Below, piece by piece: positions 15,991 to 24,237 of a DNA stretch of 64,000 bases. Both the position numbers and the translations under genes were made by a program. Under the pieces are notes generated by a model. The model did no database searches, had not been told where the DNA came from, and saw only the letters and a list, made by a program, of their open reading frames with translations. How positions within the stretch are numbered: the stretch's first letter is position 1; every line of letters starts with the position of its first letter. This stretch comes from FEN-1250 sp038237245 (GTDB lineage Bacteria; Gemmatimonadota; Gemmatimonadetes; Gemmatimonadales; Gemmatimonadaceae): NCBI GenBank assembly GCA_038237245.1, contig JBBRYY010000002.1:1-64000 (forward strand), written 5' to 3'.

Positions 15991-16746
15991 CTACGTCTCT
16001 TGCCGACTCCCTTCACCCATGCCTCCGCCAACTTCTTCCGATTCCTTGCGCGCGGGATTCCGTTGATGCGCGGAGTGGCGCCATTTGGGATCCGGGAAGG
16101 AATCAGCCAGAGCGACCGCCATCGCCTGCACGGTCGCCAGCGCCCAGCGGGCGGTAGCGGGTTGGCAAACGCCATAAATCCACGACAGGTGGTCTGCGCC
16201 GGGGCCGAAGTTTGTCGGCGGGTAGAGACCCTCCTTTTTCATCCCGGCTAGCAGGTCGCGCGGATCTTCCTGGTACAGCGTGCCAAGCTCCCGGCCACGC
16301 TGCTTTATGCGAAGCCGACTCGGGCGGTAATGCGCTAGCGCGTTGCGGATGTCGTAGAGAAGCTGCACGCGACGAAGAATCTCCGGGTCGGGGCGGCCGC
16401 CGAAGCTTCGGAAAAACAGTTTTGCTTTGGTGGTTGGCGACGACATTTCCTTCTCGACGAGCCCGAATCGAAGCGACTCGATTTGCGGCGGCAACGGCAT
16501 CGTGCGAATGCCGATCGTCATTCCGATTTCATTGATGTAGGCCTCCAACCACATCGCGGCGAGAATCAACGCGGTCAAAGCGTCCGCATCATCATCCTCG
16601 GAGCGTTTTGCGTTCTTGTCAGCAAGAATGTACAGAAGTTCACTGGAAATGCTGTAGCCTATTATGGAGGCGGCGTCCTTCTCCATCGACCGCCGACGCC
16701 GGCTGCGAAAAACATTCTTCAGCCATCGCGGACGTAAGATTCCCAT
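15991..16746 (-). CDS. HEPN-motif protein (candidate RNase / defence cargo)
   Basis: A 251-residue helical protein on the opposite strand to its neighbours. Residues around 134-139 read RNALAH, the R-x4-H signature of HEPN ribonucleases, within LLYDIRNALAHYRPSRL as in many HEPN nucleases and abortive-infection proteins. A helical N-terminal part (DALTALILAAMWLEAYINEI) precedes it, also as in HEPN folds. The ATG at 16746 has GGGG upstream. No MNT-type antitoxin gene is adjacent. Its position between cargo genes, with its own orientation, fits an autonomous defence or toxin gene (inference). Confidence 0.55.
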   Translation of the reverse strand: MGILRPRWLKNVFRSRRRRSMEKDAASIIGYSISSELLYILADKNAKRSEDDDADALTALILAAMWLEAYINEIGMTIGIRTMPLPPQIESLRFGLVEKEMSSPTTKAKLFFRSFGGRPDPEILRRVQLLYDIRNALAHYRPSRLRIKQRGRELGTLYQEDPRDLLAGMKKEGLYPPTNFGPGADHLSWIYGVCQPATARWALATVQAMAVALADSFPDPKWRHSAHQRNPARKESEEVGGGMGEGSRQET

Positions 16747-17143
16747 GTTCCCCACTGCTCGAGTCGAAGGCCTAGTATCACTTCCGCGGTAAGCCGCTCG
16801 GCGAGACTGCGCCGCGCGCCTCCGCCTCGCCTAGGCGAACGCAACCTTCACCGCGGATACCGCACGCATCTCCTGCGCCGCGGCGCGCTTAGAAAAGGAT
16901 CGCGAGCTGCGGGCACCACAGTGATCGGCGTCGACGTCGCGCTGATAACCAAAGCACATGAGAATCCGTTAATGCGCCACGCGCTTGTCTTTCCGATCAC
17001 CAAGGGCAAGAATGGCGTGCGCGCTCGACCGATAAAGCGCGATGACGGAGCGCTGACGGAAGCACTCAGACTAGTCGTGTCGTGACCGTACGGGGCCCCT
17101 CGCTCCGTACGCGGACCCCTCCCCCCACCGAGGACCACGTCCA
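16747..17143. other. Intergenic stretch
   Basis: About 400 bases between the divergent HEPN gene and the lipoprotein gene. It probably holds both promoters. A 54-codon frame at 16921-17085 (GTG start) is open but has no clear ribosome site. No repeat or RNA gene is evident. Confidence 0.4.
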
Positions 17144-18601
17144 ATGATACGCAGGCGAGTGAAGTGGAAACGTTTCGCGTTCGTACTAGCAGGGACGGCC
17201 GCAGCGTACGGCTGCGGAGAACGAGCAAGTCAAATTGGTGCGCCAGTGCATCCCTGGTCGCACGCCGACTCGGTCGCCGACGGAGCATTCGACAGACCGC
17301 CTGCTGTGCCGATCCAGTCGGCGTCGATTCGCGCCGCGGCGGCGGCAGCTGCAGTGGGAGTCAGCTTTATCACGCCGTGGACTCCAAAAGGCGCCTACAT
17401 CGCCTACGATCAGAAAAACACCGAGACGGCCGTTTTTACGGGACCAGTAGGATCTGTCACAGTGACTGGCAATGGAGCCATTCAGTGCAGTGGTTCATAT
17501 GGAAGTTTGATCGCGCTCGATGCGACCGGCGCGACGATCGCTACTTCTTCGCTGCACCTAATCGACCCCTCCGATTGTTCCCCACCCAAGAACCCGGATA
17601 ACGTCACGTACGGCGCCAGCGCAGTTGTTGTGGCGCCGGCTGGCAAGACCATCGCAAGCGCGAAGATTACTCCGATGAGTCCCTTCTTGTTTGACGTGCT
17701 GGGGTCGCAAGGAGCCGCAAGCCAGGTGTACGCCATTCAGCTAACGGCAGGGGCGCCCGCGGAAACGCTGGTGGTAGTCCCAACGTCCGCGACCCGAAAG
17801 CAGGGCCAAACAATGACGTTTGCAGCCAGCGCGAAATCAGGGCATGCCCTCACAGTGACGAGTTGGTCTTGGGCCGCCTCTGGAACGCCGCAACCAGGGC
17901 GGGGCGGCGTGGTCACGTCCATTCCTTCAAGCTGTCATACTAGCGCCACCTGCACTTTGCAGGTTCATGAGTCAGGCAAACTCACTGTGTACGGCACCGT
18001 AGCAGGCCTCGCGGCCGTGCCTGCGTCGGCAACCCTTACGGTTTTACCATGTGATGCCAATACGGACCTCGACCCCTTCGTTCACAACCCGTCGTTTCGA
18101 AAAATCATGCGGACGTTCGCAGACTCGAACACGCAGCCCAATGAGAAAGGCCTGGATTTCATTCTGAAGCCCTCCGACAGCACGTTCGGCTCCATCTCAC
18201 ATCCAAATATTGATATCGGGAGTACTAAGACCAGCCCGTGCAATCACTACTCACCCGATATGAAAAATCCAAGCGGTGCGTTGCCTGACAGTTTTATCCC
18301 AACTGCGAACAACGCGCACACGCACCCTTGGGCCGTTGGCGATACCTTTCCGGGATCCTGCGTTGTGAACCACAAGGCCTCTTCAGCCGTAATCACGAAA
18401 GTGAGCATTGGCCCGAGTAAAGACGACTACAAAGCAGCGCGCAGTGCTGGATTCGTGGGGTGGATCGTTGATAAGAACGGATTTATCTATCGATTTAATT
18501 ATCCCGGCGACAGGAAAAATCACTCAAAGCGCTGGACTCTTGAGTCCGACGCTAACGGAGTCTCCTCCTGTTTCAAGGCCGATACCTCTTGGCATGGGTG
18601 A
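17144..18601 (+). CDS. Lipoprotein with JAB/JAMM-like C-terminal domain
   Basis: A 485-residue exported protein. The N-terminal MIRRRVKWKRFAFVLAGTAA is followed by AYGC (Cys24), a weak lipobox. The central part is beta-rich with Ig-like features (about 70-300). The last 150 residues hold a JAMM-type signature: Glu334 in QPNEKGLDF, HTHP (392-395), then Ser425 and Asp428 in GPSKDD, and a WIVDKNGFIYRF end. DUF4329-type JAB domains with this arrangement occur at the tips of polymorphic toxins and RHS proteins. The spacing between HTH and SxxD is longer than in deubiquitinases. AGGA precedes the ATG. A coupled small secreted gene follows. Confidence 0.65.
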   Translation: MIRRRVKWKRFAFVLAGTAAAYGCGERASQIGAPVHPWSHADSVADGAFDRPPAVPIQSASIRAAAAAAAVGVSFITPWTPKGAYIAYDQKNTETAVFTGPVGSVTVTGNGAIQCSGSYGSLIALDATGATIATSSLHLIDPSDCSPPKNPDNVTYGASAVVVAPAGKTIASAKITPMSPFLFDVLGSQGAASQVYAIQLTAGAPAETLVVVPTSATRKQGQTMTFAASAKSGHALTVTSWSWAASGTPQPGRGGVVTSIPSSCHTSATCTLQVHESGKLTVYGTVAGLAAVPASATLTVLPCDANTDLDPFVHNPSFRKIMRTFADSNTQPNEKGLDFILKPSDSTFGSISHPNIDIGSTKTSPCNHYSPDMKNPSGALPDSFIPTANNAHTHPWAVGDTFPGSCVVNHKASSAVITKVSIGPSKDDYKAARSAGFVGWIVDKNGFIYRFNYPGDRKNHSKRWTLESDANGVSSCFKADTSWHG

Positions 18602-18605
18602 ACCG

Positions 18606-19040
18606 ATGAATCGACCGAGGATGCTATCGCGACTTAGCGTAGTTGCCGGGTTGCTTTGTGGTGTGCTTACAACGAGTGGTGTAGCGGCGAGGACTGCCGC
18701 AGCCCGTACTTTTTTGCCCAATTGCGGCTCTAGTACGGCTCCAGATGCGCCAGACTATGCTGACTTCATCAATAAGATCGTGGTCGCGAATGAGGACACC
18801 GCGACGCGTCGAATGTTGCTCTTCAACAAGGTGACGTCCACCTCGTGGGTGACGGACGAAACGAAGTGTCAGCGCGCCCTCACCTCCCTCAATGCGAATT
18901 TTTACCAGACTGCGATCGTCGGGCCCATATACATGATGCAGGTCGGATCAGACTACGCCGCATTCCCAGATGCCGGCGATGGAATTCTTTTTCACTTCGA
19001 CCCGAACTTCAACATTGTCGCTTCGGTGGTCTGGCAATGA
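18606..19040 (+). CDS. Small secreted protein coupled to the JAB-like lipoprotein
   Basis: A 144-residue protein with a signal peptide (MNRPRMLSRLSVVAGLLCGV... ending ARTAAA). An ATG at 18594 overlapping the upstream gene is also possible; 18606 gives the more typical signal. The mature part has two cysteines (in LPNCGSS and ETKCQRAL) and ends YAAFPDAGDGILFHFDPNFN-IVASVVWQ. It begins four bases after the stop of the JAB-like lipoprotein, so the two are made together. It could be a periplasmic partner or an immunity-like protein, but no family is recognised. Confidence 0.6.
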   Translation: MNRPRMLSRLSVVAGLLCGVLTTSGVAARTAAARTFLPNCGSSTAPDAPDYADFINKIVVANEDTATRRMLLFNKVTSTSWVTDETKCQRALTSLNANFYQTAIVGPIYMMQVGSDYAAFPDAGDGILFHFDPNFNIVASVVWQ

Positions 19041-19056
19041 GTTGAAGATTGATGCG

Positions 19057-19094
19057 ACAAACCCGCACATGAATTCGTTCATGTGCGGGTTTGT
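19057..19094. terminator. Bidirectional terminator, 17-bp perfect stem
   Basis: ACAAACCCGCACATGAA (19057-19073) and its exact complement (19078-19094) flank a TTCG loop. It sits between the converging rightward cargo genes and the leftward packaging operon, and A/T-rich ends on both sides allow it to serve both directions. Confidence 0.85.
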
Positions 19095-19177
19095 TGTATT
19101 GCGAGAAGTTACCGCGAGCGGCAACGATCGGGTTTTGCGAGAAGCAGCGAACACGCTGCGGCTAAATCGCTGAACGT

Positions 19178-19675
19178 CTATTCGGGTTCGATTTGCGCGT
19201 CTTCGATATCGCCTGCGGTGAGTTGCGGAGGCGCGTCGGGCCGCACAATGCGGACGCGTAGGGCATCTAAGAAGCCCGCGCGATTGTTGTCGATCAGCAC
19301 GTTGACGGACGTTTTCATCTCGGAGCCGAACTCCGTTCGATTCGCGCGAGCCGCTTTCCACAGGAGGAGCGCAACTTTCTCCTTTACTAATGCGACTTCC
19401 TCTCGGTCGGGGGAGCAGTTCTTCAACAGGTCATATGCTTCGTCGACGTACGCGTGGGCGCTTTCCACGCGGGCCGAGGCCAACATCGCCTTTCCCTCAT
19501 CCGTCGAGTTCACCCACACCGACACCGCTTCCCGGCTGTATCCGATTTCACGCGCGATGCTCGAGAGGTCAGCGCCGGCGTGGATGCGCGACTCGATGTA
19601 GCCGAGCGGGGTAAGCTCAGCATCGGCCGCGAGGTCCGCAATCACGTCGCGGAGGGGGCGTTTGGCTTTGCTCAT
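19178..19675 (-). CDS. Small terminase subunit-like protein
   Basis: A 165-residue protein. Residues about 20-60 contain a helix-turn-helix: PLGYIESRIHAGADLSSIAR then EIGYSREAVSVWVN, followed by long helices (ARVESAHAYVDEAYDLLKN) and KVALLLWKAARANRTEFGSE before a short beta end. That order matches phage small terminase (TerS) proteins, which recognise the packaging site and deliver DNA to the large subunit. No large terminase gene is nearby. In phage-inducible islands a stand-alone TerS redirects the helper phage's packaging. Its ATG overlaps the end of the upstream gene by four bases. Confidence 0.6.
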   Translation of the reverse strand: MSKAKRPLRDVIADLAADAELTPLGYIESRIHAGADLSSIAREIGYSREAVSVWVNSTDEGKAMLASARVESAHAYVDEAYDLLKNCSPDREEVALVKEKVALLLWKAARANRTEFGSEMKTSVNVLIDNNRAGFLDALRVRIVRPDAPPQLTAGDIEDAQIEPE

Positions 19676-21768
19676 CGGACGTCCCCCGGTCGGCCGAATC
19701 CAGGAAGCACGCCAGCGAGAATACCCGCCGCGCGAGGCGCGAGCAGTCCGGCTGCGCGGGCCGCTGCTTCGCGTGTCGCATTGTCCGCCGAAATCTTCTG
19801 CAAAAGCGACGACACGTTCGGCGATACAAGGCTTGGGGCGAGCGCGGTCGCGTTTCGCTCGGCCGTGTTGCCCATGATGCGACTGCCGACGCTCTCGATG
19901 CCGGCGCCAATGGCCTTCACCGGATTGTACAACCCCATCCCGACGTCGTAGACACCCTTTCCGATGTCGGGGAGAGCACGGCCGCCACCGAGCGACACGA
20001 GCTGCGCGGCTTTGTCGGTGGTCTGGGAACCTGTGCCGACGAACCGGCGCGTGGCGTTCTCGGTGGCCAGGGCGTCCATCTTCGTCTCAAACGCATCGGC
20101 CGCGGCTTCACTGGGGAACAACGCGCGCAGCTTGGCGCGCCCGCCCACAGAATCATAAATGCGGCTGAGTAGATCGGCCTTGCCGGTGGCGCTGCCCCGC
20201 GCGCTTTCGATCTTCGCAAGGATGCTATTCGCAGCGGACGTGCGGTACACCTGCGCGACGTCGGGAGATGCGGCGGCCAGGTCAGCCTCAATATCCCCAG
20301 CTGTAACGTGCGGCCTGAGAAAGTTGGACCCGTTTTCGGCCGCGTCGAGTAAGGCAGTGTGCCCTGCGAATGACTGGCGAGCGGCGGCAAACGCCGGCGC
20401 CTGGGAATCCGTCGCATCGAGGACGGAACGTAGGCGCGTCGATAGCGCGCGGGCTTCCCCGCGAGCCATCGTGCCACCTCTCGTCCCTGCATCGATGACG
20501 TCGTTGAGGCCGCGCTTCAGATAATCCAACGCGCGCACCGACATCGACCCGCCGGACTGCGCGGGGATCGGCGTGCCTTCGATCGCAGCGAGCTGGCGCG
20601 CCTTCGCATAAGCAGCCTGGAACGCGGGCAGTTTCATCGCCGACTCGATTTCGGGGTGAGAAACGTCCGGCCCCGCGTACGCGGAGGTGTAGAGCGGCTT
20701 CGCTGCGGCGGCGCGGCGGCCGATAATCGCATCAGTCGAAGCACCTGCGTCGCCGCGAACGATGCCGAGCCCGTCCTCGAGCGCGGACTGAATGACGGGG
20801 AGCTGGCGCGCTCCGCGAGCTGCGAGCGCGGCGTCCACGACCGATGCCGGGCCGGCGCCGGCGGAGCGCACAGCGCGTGTGAGATTTGGAACGAGGTCGG
20901 CGAGCATTGACGGCTGGGTTCCGGCTGCCACGACCGCGGGCGTCGTCATCGCCTCCGTTTTCAACGCGGAAGTAATGCGTTCCCCGGCATCGTTCCGGCC
21001 GAAGCGGTTCGCGATGGTCCCGAGGAGGCCACCGACCGCACCCCCGACGCCGGCACCGACGCCCGCGTTCATGAGCTTCGACGTGACATCCCCACTGTCG
21101 TCCGCGCCGAGCGCGGACGTACCGCCGATGATTGCGCCTGCCTTGACTGCACGCAGCGCGCCGAGCGCCGGAGCGCCTGCCGCGAGTTCGTTGACCGGAG
21201 AAATCAGCGAGCCCGTGATTTCACCGGCGGTGCTGGCGACCGGGTGCGCGTCGTGCTCGCGCTTGAGGTATGCGCGATCGGCCGCGAGCCGGTCGTTGTA
21301 TCGTGCCGCATCGCTCTCGGCGGGTTGATAGGCGAAGGCTTTCGCCCCTTCGGCGATCTTGGCGAGCAGACTTCCTGGCGCGCTTCGGTACGCTTCGACC
21401 GCCGGGTCGGTCACGACGTGCGCGGCCGCATCCATTTTTGGCAGCCAGTTGAGCGACATCCCGTTGATCGCGTGGTCGCCGAACGTCTCCGACGCGCCCG
21501 GCGTGGCGGCTGACGGAGCGGGCGCCGACTGCCCCGGTGCGAGGCCGGTCGCGTACTGCACGAGCTTCGTCGTCACGTCGGGTGCGACGCCGGTGGCGTT
21601 GAGCTGGCCCCACAACGCGCGCGGCGCTGCTTGTCCGCGGCGCGCGTGGATAAGTGCGCTCGCGGCATCCGGAGTGAGGCCCGCCCTGGTCGCGGCGGCG
21701 TAGAGCTCGTGATCGGTGGGCGTCGCGTCGACACGGCTGCCGACGGTTGGGGTGATGGAGGTTGCCAT
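19672..21768 (-). CDS. Large virion/ejection-like protein, 698 aa
   Basis: A 698-residue protein starting MATSITPTVGSRVDATPTDH. A small helical module (ELYAAATRAGLTPDAASALIH) opens it. Near residues 200-265 is a Gly/Ala-rich, membrane-like stretch (GALRAVKAGAIIGGTSALGA and AGVGAGVGGAVGGLLGTIA), and the remainder is long helices. Such a mix of amphipathic helices with a glycine-zipper part is typical of podophage internal virion (ejection) proteins, which form a channel through the cell envelope. No catalytic motif was found. Its start has no long overlap: 4 bases separate it from the upstream gene. Confidence 0.55.
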   Translation of the reverse strand: MATSITPTVGSRVDATPTDHELYAAATRAGLTPDAASALIHARRGQAAPRALWGQLNATGVAPDVTTKLVQYATGLAPGQSAPAPSAATPGASETFGDHAINGMSLNWLPKMDAAAHVVTDPAVEAYRSAPGSLLAKIAEGAKAFAYQPAESDAARYNDRLAADRAYLKREHDAHPVASTAGEITGSLISPVNELAAGAPALGALRAVKAGAIIGGTSALGADDSGDVTSKLMNAGVGAGVGGAVGGLLGTIANRFGRNDAGERITSALKTEAMTTPAVVAAGTQPSMLADLVPNLTRAVRSAGAGPASVVDAALAARGARQLPVIQSALEDGLGIVRGDAGASTDAIIGRRAAAAKPLYTSAYAGPDVSHPEIESAMKLPAFQAAYAKARQLAAIEGTPIPAQSGGSMSVRALDYLKRGLNDVIDAGTRGGTMARGEARALSTRLRSVLDATDSQAPAFAAARQSFAGHTALLDAAENGSNFLRPHVTAGDIEADLAAASPDVAQVYRTSAANSILAKIESARGSATGKADLLSRIYDSVGGRAKLRALFPSEAAADAFETKMDALATENATRRFVGTGSQTTDKAAQLVSLGGGRALPDIGKGVYDVGMGLYNPVKAIGAGIESVGSRIMGNTAERNATALAPSLVSPNVSSLLQKISADNATREAAARAAGLLAPRAAGILAGVLPGFGRPGDVR

Positions 21769-21772
21769 GATT

Positions 21773-23158
21773 TTAGTACGGGTTTGCCGTCGTGCCGGTG
21801 GATGGAGCGGTGCCGCGCGGTGCGGCGCTGCCAATCGAGACATCGTCGAGATACGTCTCCGGGTCCGCGATGCCAGCCTTTCGGAGCCGCGCGAGCGCGC
21901 GCTGTCGTGCTGGCGTCGCTGTGCGGTCGATGTGCGCTTGCATGATGCCGCCGATGGTGCGCTGGACCTGTGCCGTCAGGTCCGGTGGCCACATCCCCTT
22001 ATCCAGCATCGACGCCCAACGGCGGATACGATCCGGAGCGGAGCCCGTGGCTTGCAGAATCTCGAGAGTGGTCGGGCGAACTATTGCGCCAGGATTCACG
22101 ACGCGAGAGAGCGCATCGAGCATCGCATACGTCGAGGTGCCCGACGGATTGGCGAGCGCACCCTCGAGGACTTCGTACCCCGAACGCGCCTTGCGTACGT
22201 CATCTATTTCATGGTCATACGTCTTCGTTATCCTGTCGATCGTTTTGTCTTCCTGCTCGGCGCTCATCGCGCGGTCTGCTGGATTGGCCTTCATGACTTG
22301 CGCGTTGTAGCTGACGATTTTCCCGGTCGCCTGGTCGTAGAACGCTGTCGCCGGCTTCCCCGTACTGGGGTCGATGACGTTTTCGAGCTTACCGAGATTC
22401 GCTTCCTTTGGCGGTGCGGCCGGTTTCGGTTGACGGAACAACGAAGACGCCTGCCCAAGCGCCGCCAACGACTGCGTATCTCCAATTTGCGCGTACCCGG
22501 CCGCAAGCTGCTGGACCTTTCCGTCGACATCCGCCGGCGAGTCGGTCGGAAGAATCTGGAACTGCGATTGCAACTGCGCGCGCTTCGCGGCGAGCGTCGA
22601 TGTCGCGGCCTGCTTCGCCGCGTACTGCTGGCTCGAGACGATGTTCGACAGCGCACGCGATCCCGCGTCTTGTCCAGCCATAGCGCCCCGCGAGAGAGAT
22701 TCCAGCGTCGACGGCATGAAGCCATTGCGATCGGGCTGGCGGTTCAACGTGGCCAGACCATCGTTGAAAAGCGCGGAGCGTCGAATCTGCTGGATGTCGG
22801 TGGGGCTGAGTTGCGAGCGAAGCGCGTCTGGTATCGGCGCAAGTGCATCGGCATATCGGTCGATGCCCACCTGCAACCCGTGTCCAGGGCCGTGCACGAT
22901 GCGAGTGAGCAGCGAGTGGTGCTCCGGTGGTGGCGCCGTCGTCGGCTGCTGTTGCGACTGTTGCGGCTGTTGCTGGATGCCGGCGCCGAGAGACTGATAG
23001 TGCGAGAGAAGATCGGGCGCGGGCGTGTACTGCGGGACCGGCGACGCGCCGGCAGTCACGTCGTCAGGTCCGAGCGCGCCGGCGAATGACTGAGCGGTGA
23101 GGCCGGGACCGGCGTTGGGGTCGACAAGGGAGCGAAGAAAGTTGGGGTCGAGTGGCAT
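21773..23158 (-). CDS. Phage structural/ejection-like protein, 461 aa
   Basis: A 461-residue protein beginning MPLDPNFLRSLVDPNAGPGL. It is rich in Gln/Pro (about 60-80), with helices around FNDGLATLNRQPDRNGFMPS and AAKQAATSTLAAKRAQLQSQ. A beta-hairpin-like stretch VIDPSTGKPATAFYDQATGK follows, then further helices. The composition and the gene order next to the 698-aa protein resemble podophage internal virion proteins. No enzyme motif is visible. It may be a particle component contributed by the element rather than by a helper phage. Confidence 0.5.
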   Translation of the reverse strand: MPLDPNFLRSLVDPNAGPGLTAQSFAGALGPDDVTAGASPVPQYTPAPDLLSHYQSLGAGIQQQPQQSQQQPTTAPPPEHHSLLTRIVHGPGHGLQVGIDRYADALAPIPDALRSQLSPTDIQQIRRSALFNDGLATLNRQPDRNGFMPSTLESLSRGAMAGQDAGSRALSNIVSSQQYAAKQAATSTLAAKRAQLQSQFQILPTDSPADVDGKVQQLAAGYAQIGDTQSLAALGQASSLFRQPKPAAPPKEANLGKLENVIDPSTGKPATAFYDQATGKIVSYNAQVMKANPADRAMSAEQEDKTIDRITKTYDHEIDDVRKARSGYEVLEGALANPSGTSTYAMLDALSRVVNPGAIVRPTTLEILQATGSAPDRIRRWASMLDKGMWPPDLTAQVQRTIGGIMQAHIDRTATPARQRALARLRKAGIADPETYLDDVSIGSAAPRGTAPSTGTTANPY

Positions 23159-23163
23159 GATGG

Positions 23164-23553
23164 TTAGGCCGCCAGGACGGCGTGGAGCTCAGGATATCGC
23201 GTTGCCACGATGGCTACCGCGGAGGAATGAGGTGAACGGCGAAAGAAAAAAAGGATCGAGTTGCGCGCTTTGGCGGAGTCGAGGGTGACGCGTGCGGCTG
23301 ACCGGGGGCCGTAGCGCATCCGGAGAACGTCACGGTCCCAGTGCCATTTCGACGGAAAGCCGTCGTGCGCTTCGCCGGGCCGATTGGCTGCGATCCATTC
23401 GCGACAACGTTGGGCCTGGACACGCCGCGGGATTAGCTCGTCGAGGTCGGCTACGAGGACATCTAGCGGCGTGGGGAGGCCGAGCTCAGAGGCTCGGTAT
23501 CGGAGATACGCGGCAACCAGGCTCCGCAGCTTTGCGTGTTTCGGTCGCGGCAT
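23164..23553 (-). CDS. Hypothetical protein, 129 aa
   Basis: A basic 129-residue protein (MPRPKHAKLRSLVAAYLRYR...). It ends five bases before the next gene and starts three bases after the HTH gene, so it belongs to the same leftward operon. Helical N-terminal half; a W-rich segment (SKWHWDRDVLRMRYGPRS) in the middle; no family recognised. Confidence 0.55.
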   Translation of the reverse strand: MPRPKHAKLRSLVAAYLRYRASELGLPTPLDVLVADLDELIPRRVQAQRCREWIAANRPGEAHDGFPSKWHWDRDVLRMRYGPRSAARVTLDSAKARNSILFFFRRSPHSSAVAIVATRYPELHAVLAA

Positions 23554-23555
23554 TG

Positions 23556-23744
23556 TTACTTGGGCCGCTGGCGGCGACGGGCGGCGATGACGGGTGCGGC
23601 GGTCGCGCGGGGGTACAGACGCATGGTGCCGACTCGGGTAGGCTCACCGAGCGCGCCGCTCGTCGCGAAGCGGTAGGCGGAGAGGTACGAGGTGCCGAGC
23701 GCCGTGGCGACATCGTGCACCGTGTAAAAGCCGTCGAGGGTCAT
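23556..23744 (-). CDS. Small AlpA/excisionase-like HTH protein, 62 aa
   Basis: Begins MTLDGFYTVHDVATALGTSY and continues LSAYRFATSGALGEPTRVGT with MRLYPRATAAPVIAAR. The order helix-turn-helix then beta-wing (TRVGTMRLYPR) matches the MerR-like fold of AlpA, excisionase and small phage activators. It is the first gene of the leftward packaging-like operon, where in satellites such proteins activate late genes or excision. Size suits this family. Confidence 0.65.
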   Translation of the reverse strand: MTLDGFYTVHDVATALGTSYLSAYRFATSGALGEPTRVGTMRLYPRATAAPVIAARRRQRPK

Positions 23745-24237
23745 TACGTCATAAGTCCCATCCTGCCGAGAGAAAATTGAACCGTACTATCGTCCCACCA
23801 CGATAATCATCTTTCAGTCGTCCGCACAGTTGCCGCGTACGTCAATGACGCGCGTGTGTTCATTACGGGGGCGGTGGACACAGAATTTTTCGGGGGCGGT
23901 GGACAGAATTTTTCGGAGGTGGTGTCTGTCGTGGAGGGGGCGGAGCCCGTAGGGCAGCGATGCGGCCGATGGGCATTACTCGGGAGAGCCCCGCCGATGA
24001 GCCAAAATTTCTGACCGTCGGACACACAGCGTCCCCGTTCACCACAAGGCGGGGTCGAATCCATCGACGGGGGGCCTTCGCACCGGGGCTTTCTCACCGG
24101 CTGAGACCGGTGTACAGGTTTTGTGCGGGTTCTCGCGGATAAAAGGGGATAAACGCCGCAGAGGTCGCTACGGCTAAGTCGTTGTAACACAACGTTTCTG
24201 TATCCTAGACTATCCCCGTCTACCCCCCATCTCTAGA
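23745..24237. other. Non-coding end of the element
   Basis: About 490 bases from the HTH gene to attR. It includes spaced direct repeats at 23866-23923 and a CACCGG/CCGGTG hairpin around 24095. No supported gene. The promoter of the leftward operon should lie in its first part. Confidence 0.5.
23866..23923. repeat. Three spaced repeats of CGGGGGCGGTGGACA-GAATTTTT type
   Basis: CGGGGGCGGTGGACACAGAA followed by TTTTT begins at 23866; CGGGGGCGGTGGACAGAATT with TTT begins at 23891; and a shorter CGGAGGTGGTG copy begins at 23914. The period is 23-25 bases. Such a ladder resembles multiple transposase-binding sites near IS21-type ends, but no transposase is present. A regulatory ladder for the leftward operon is the alternative. 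Confidence 0.6.

Noticed and set aside
16921..17085. A 54-codon GTG-started frame upstream of the JAB-like lipoprotein
   Set aside because: Looks orderly (VIGVDVALITKAHENPLMRH) but has no ribosome site and no recognisable family; left as part of the intergenic region.
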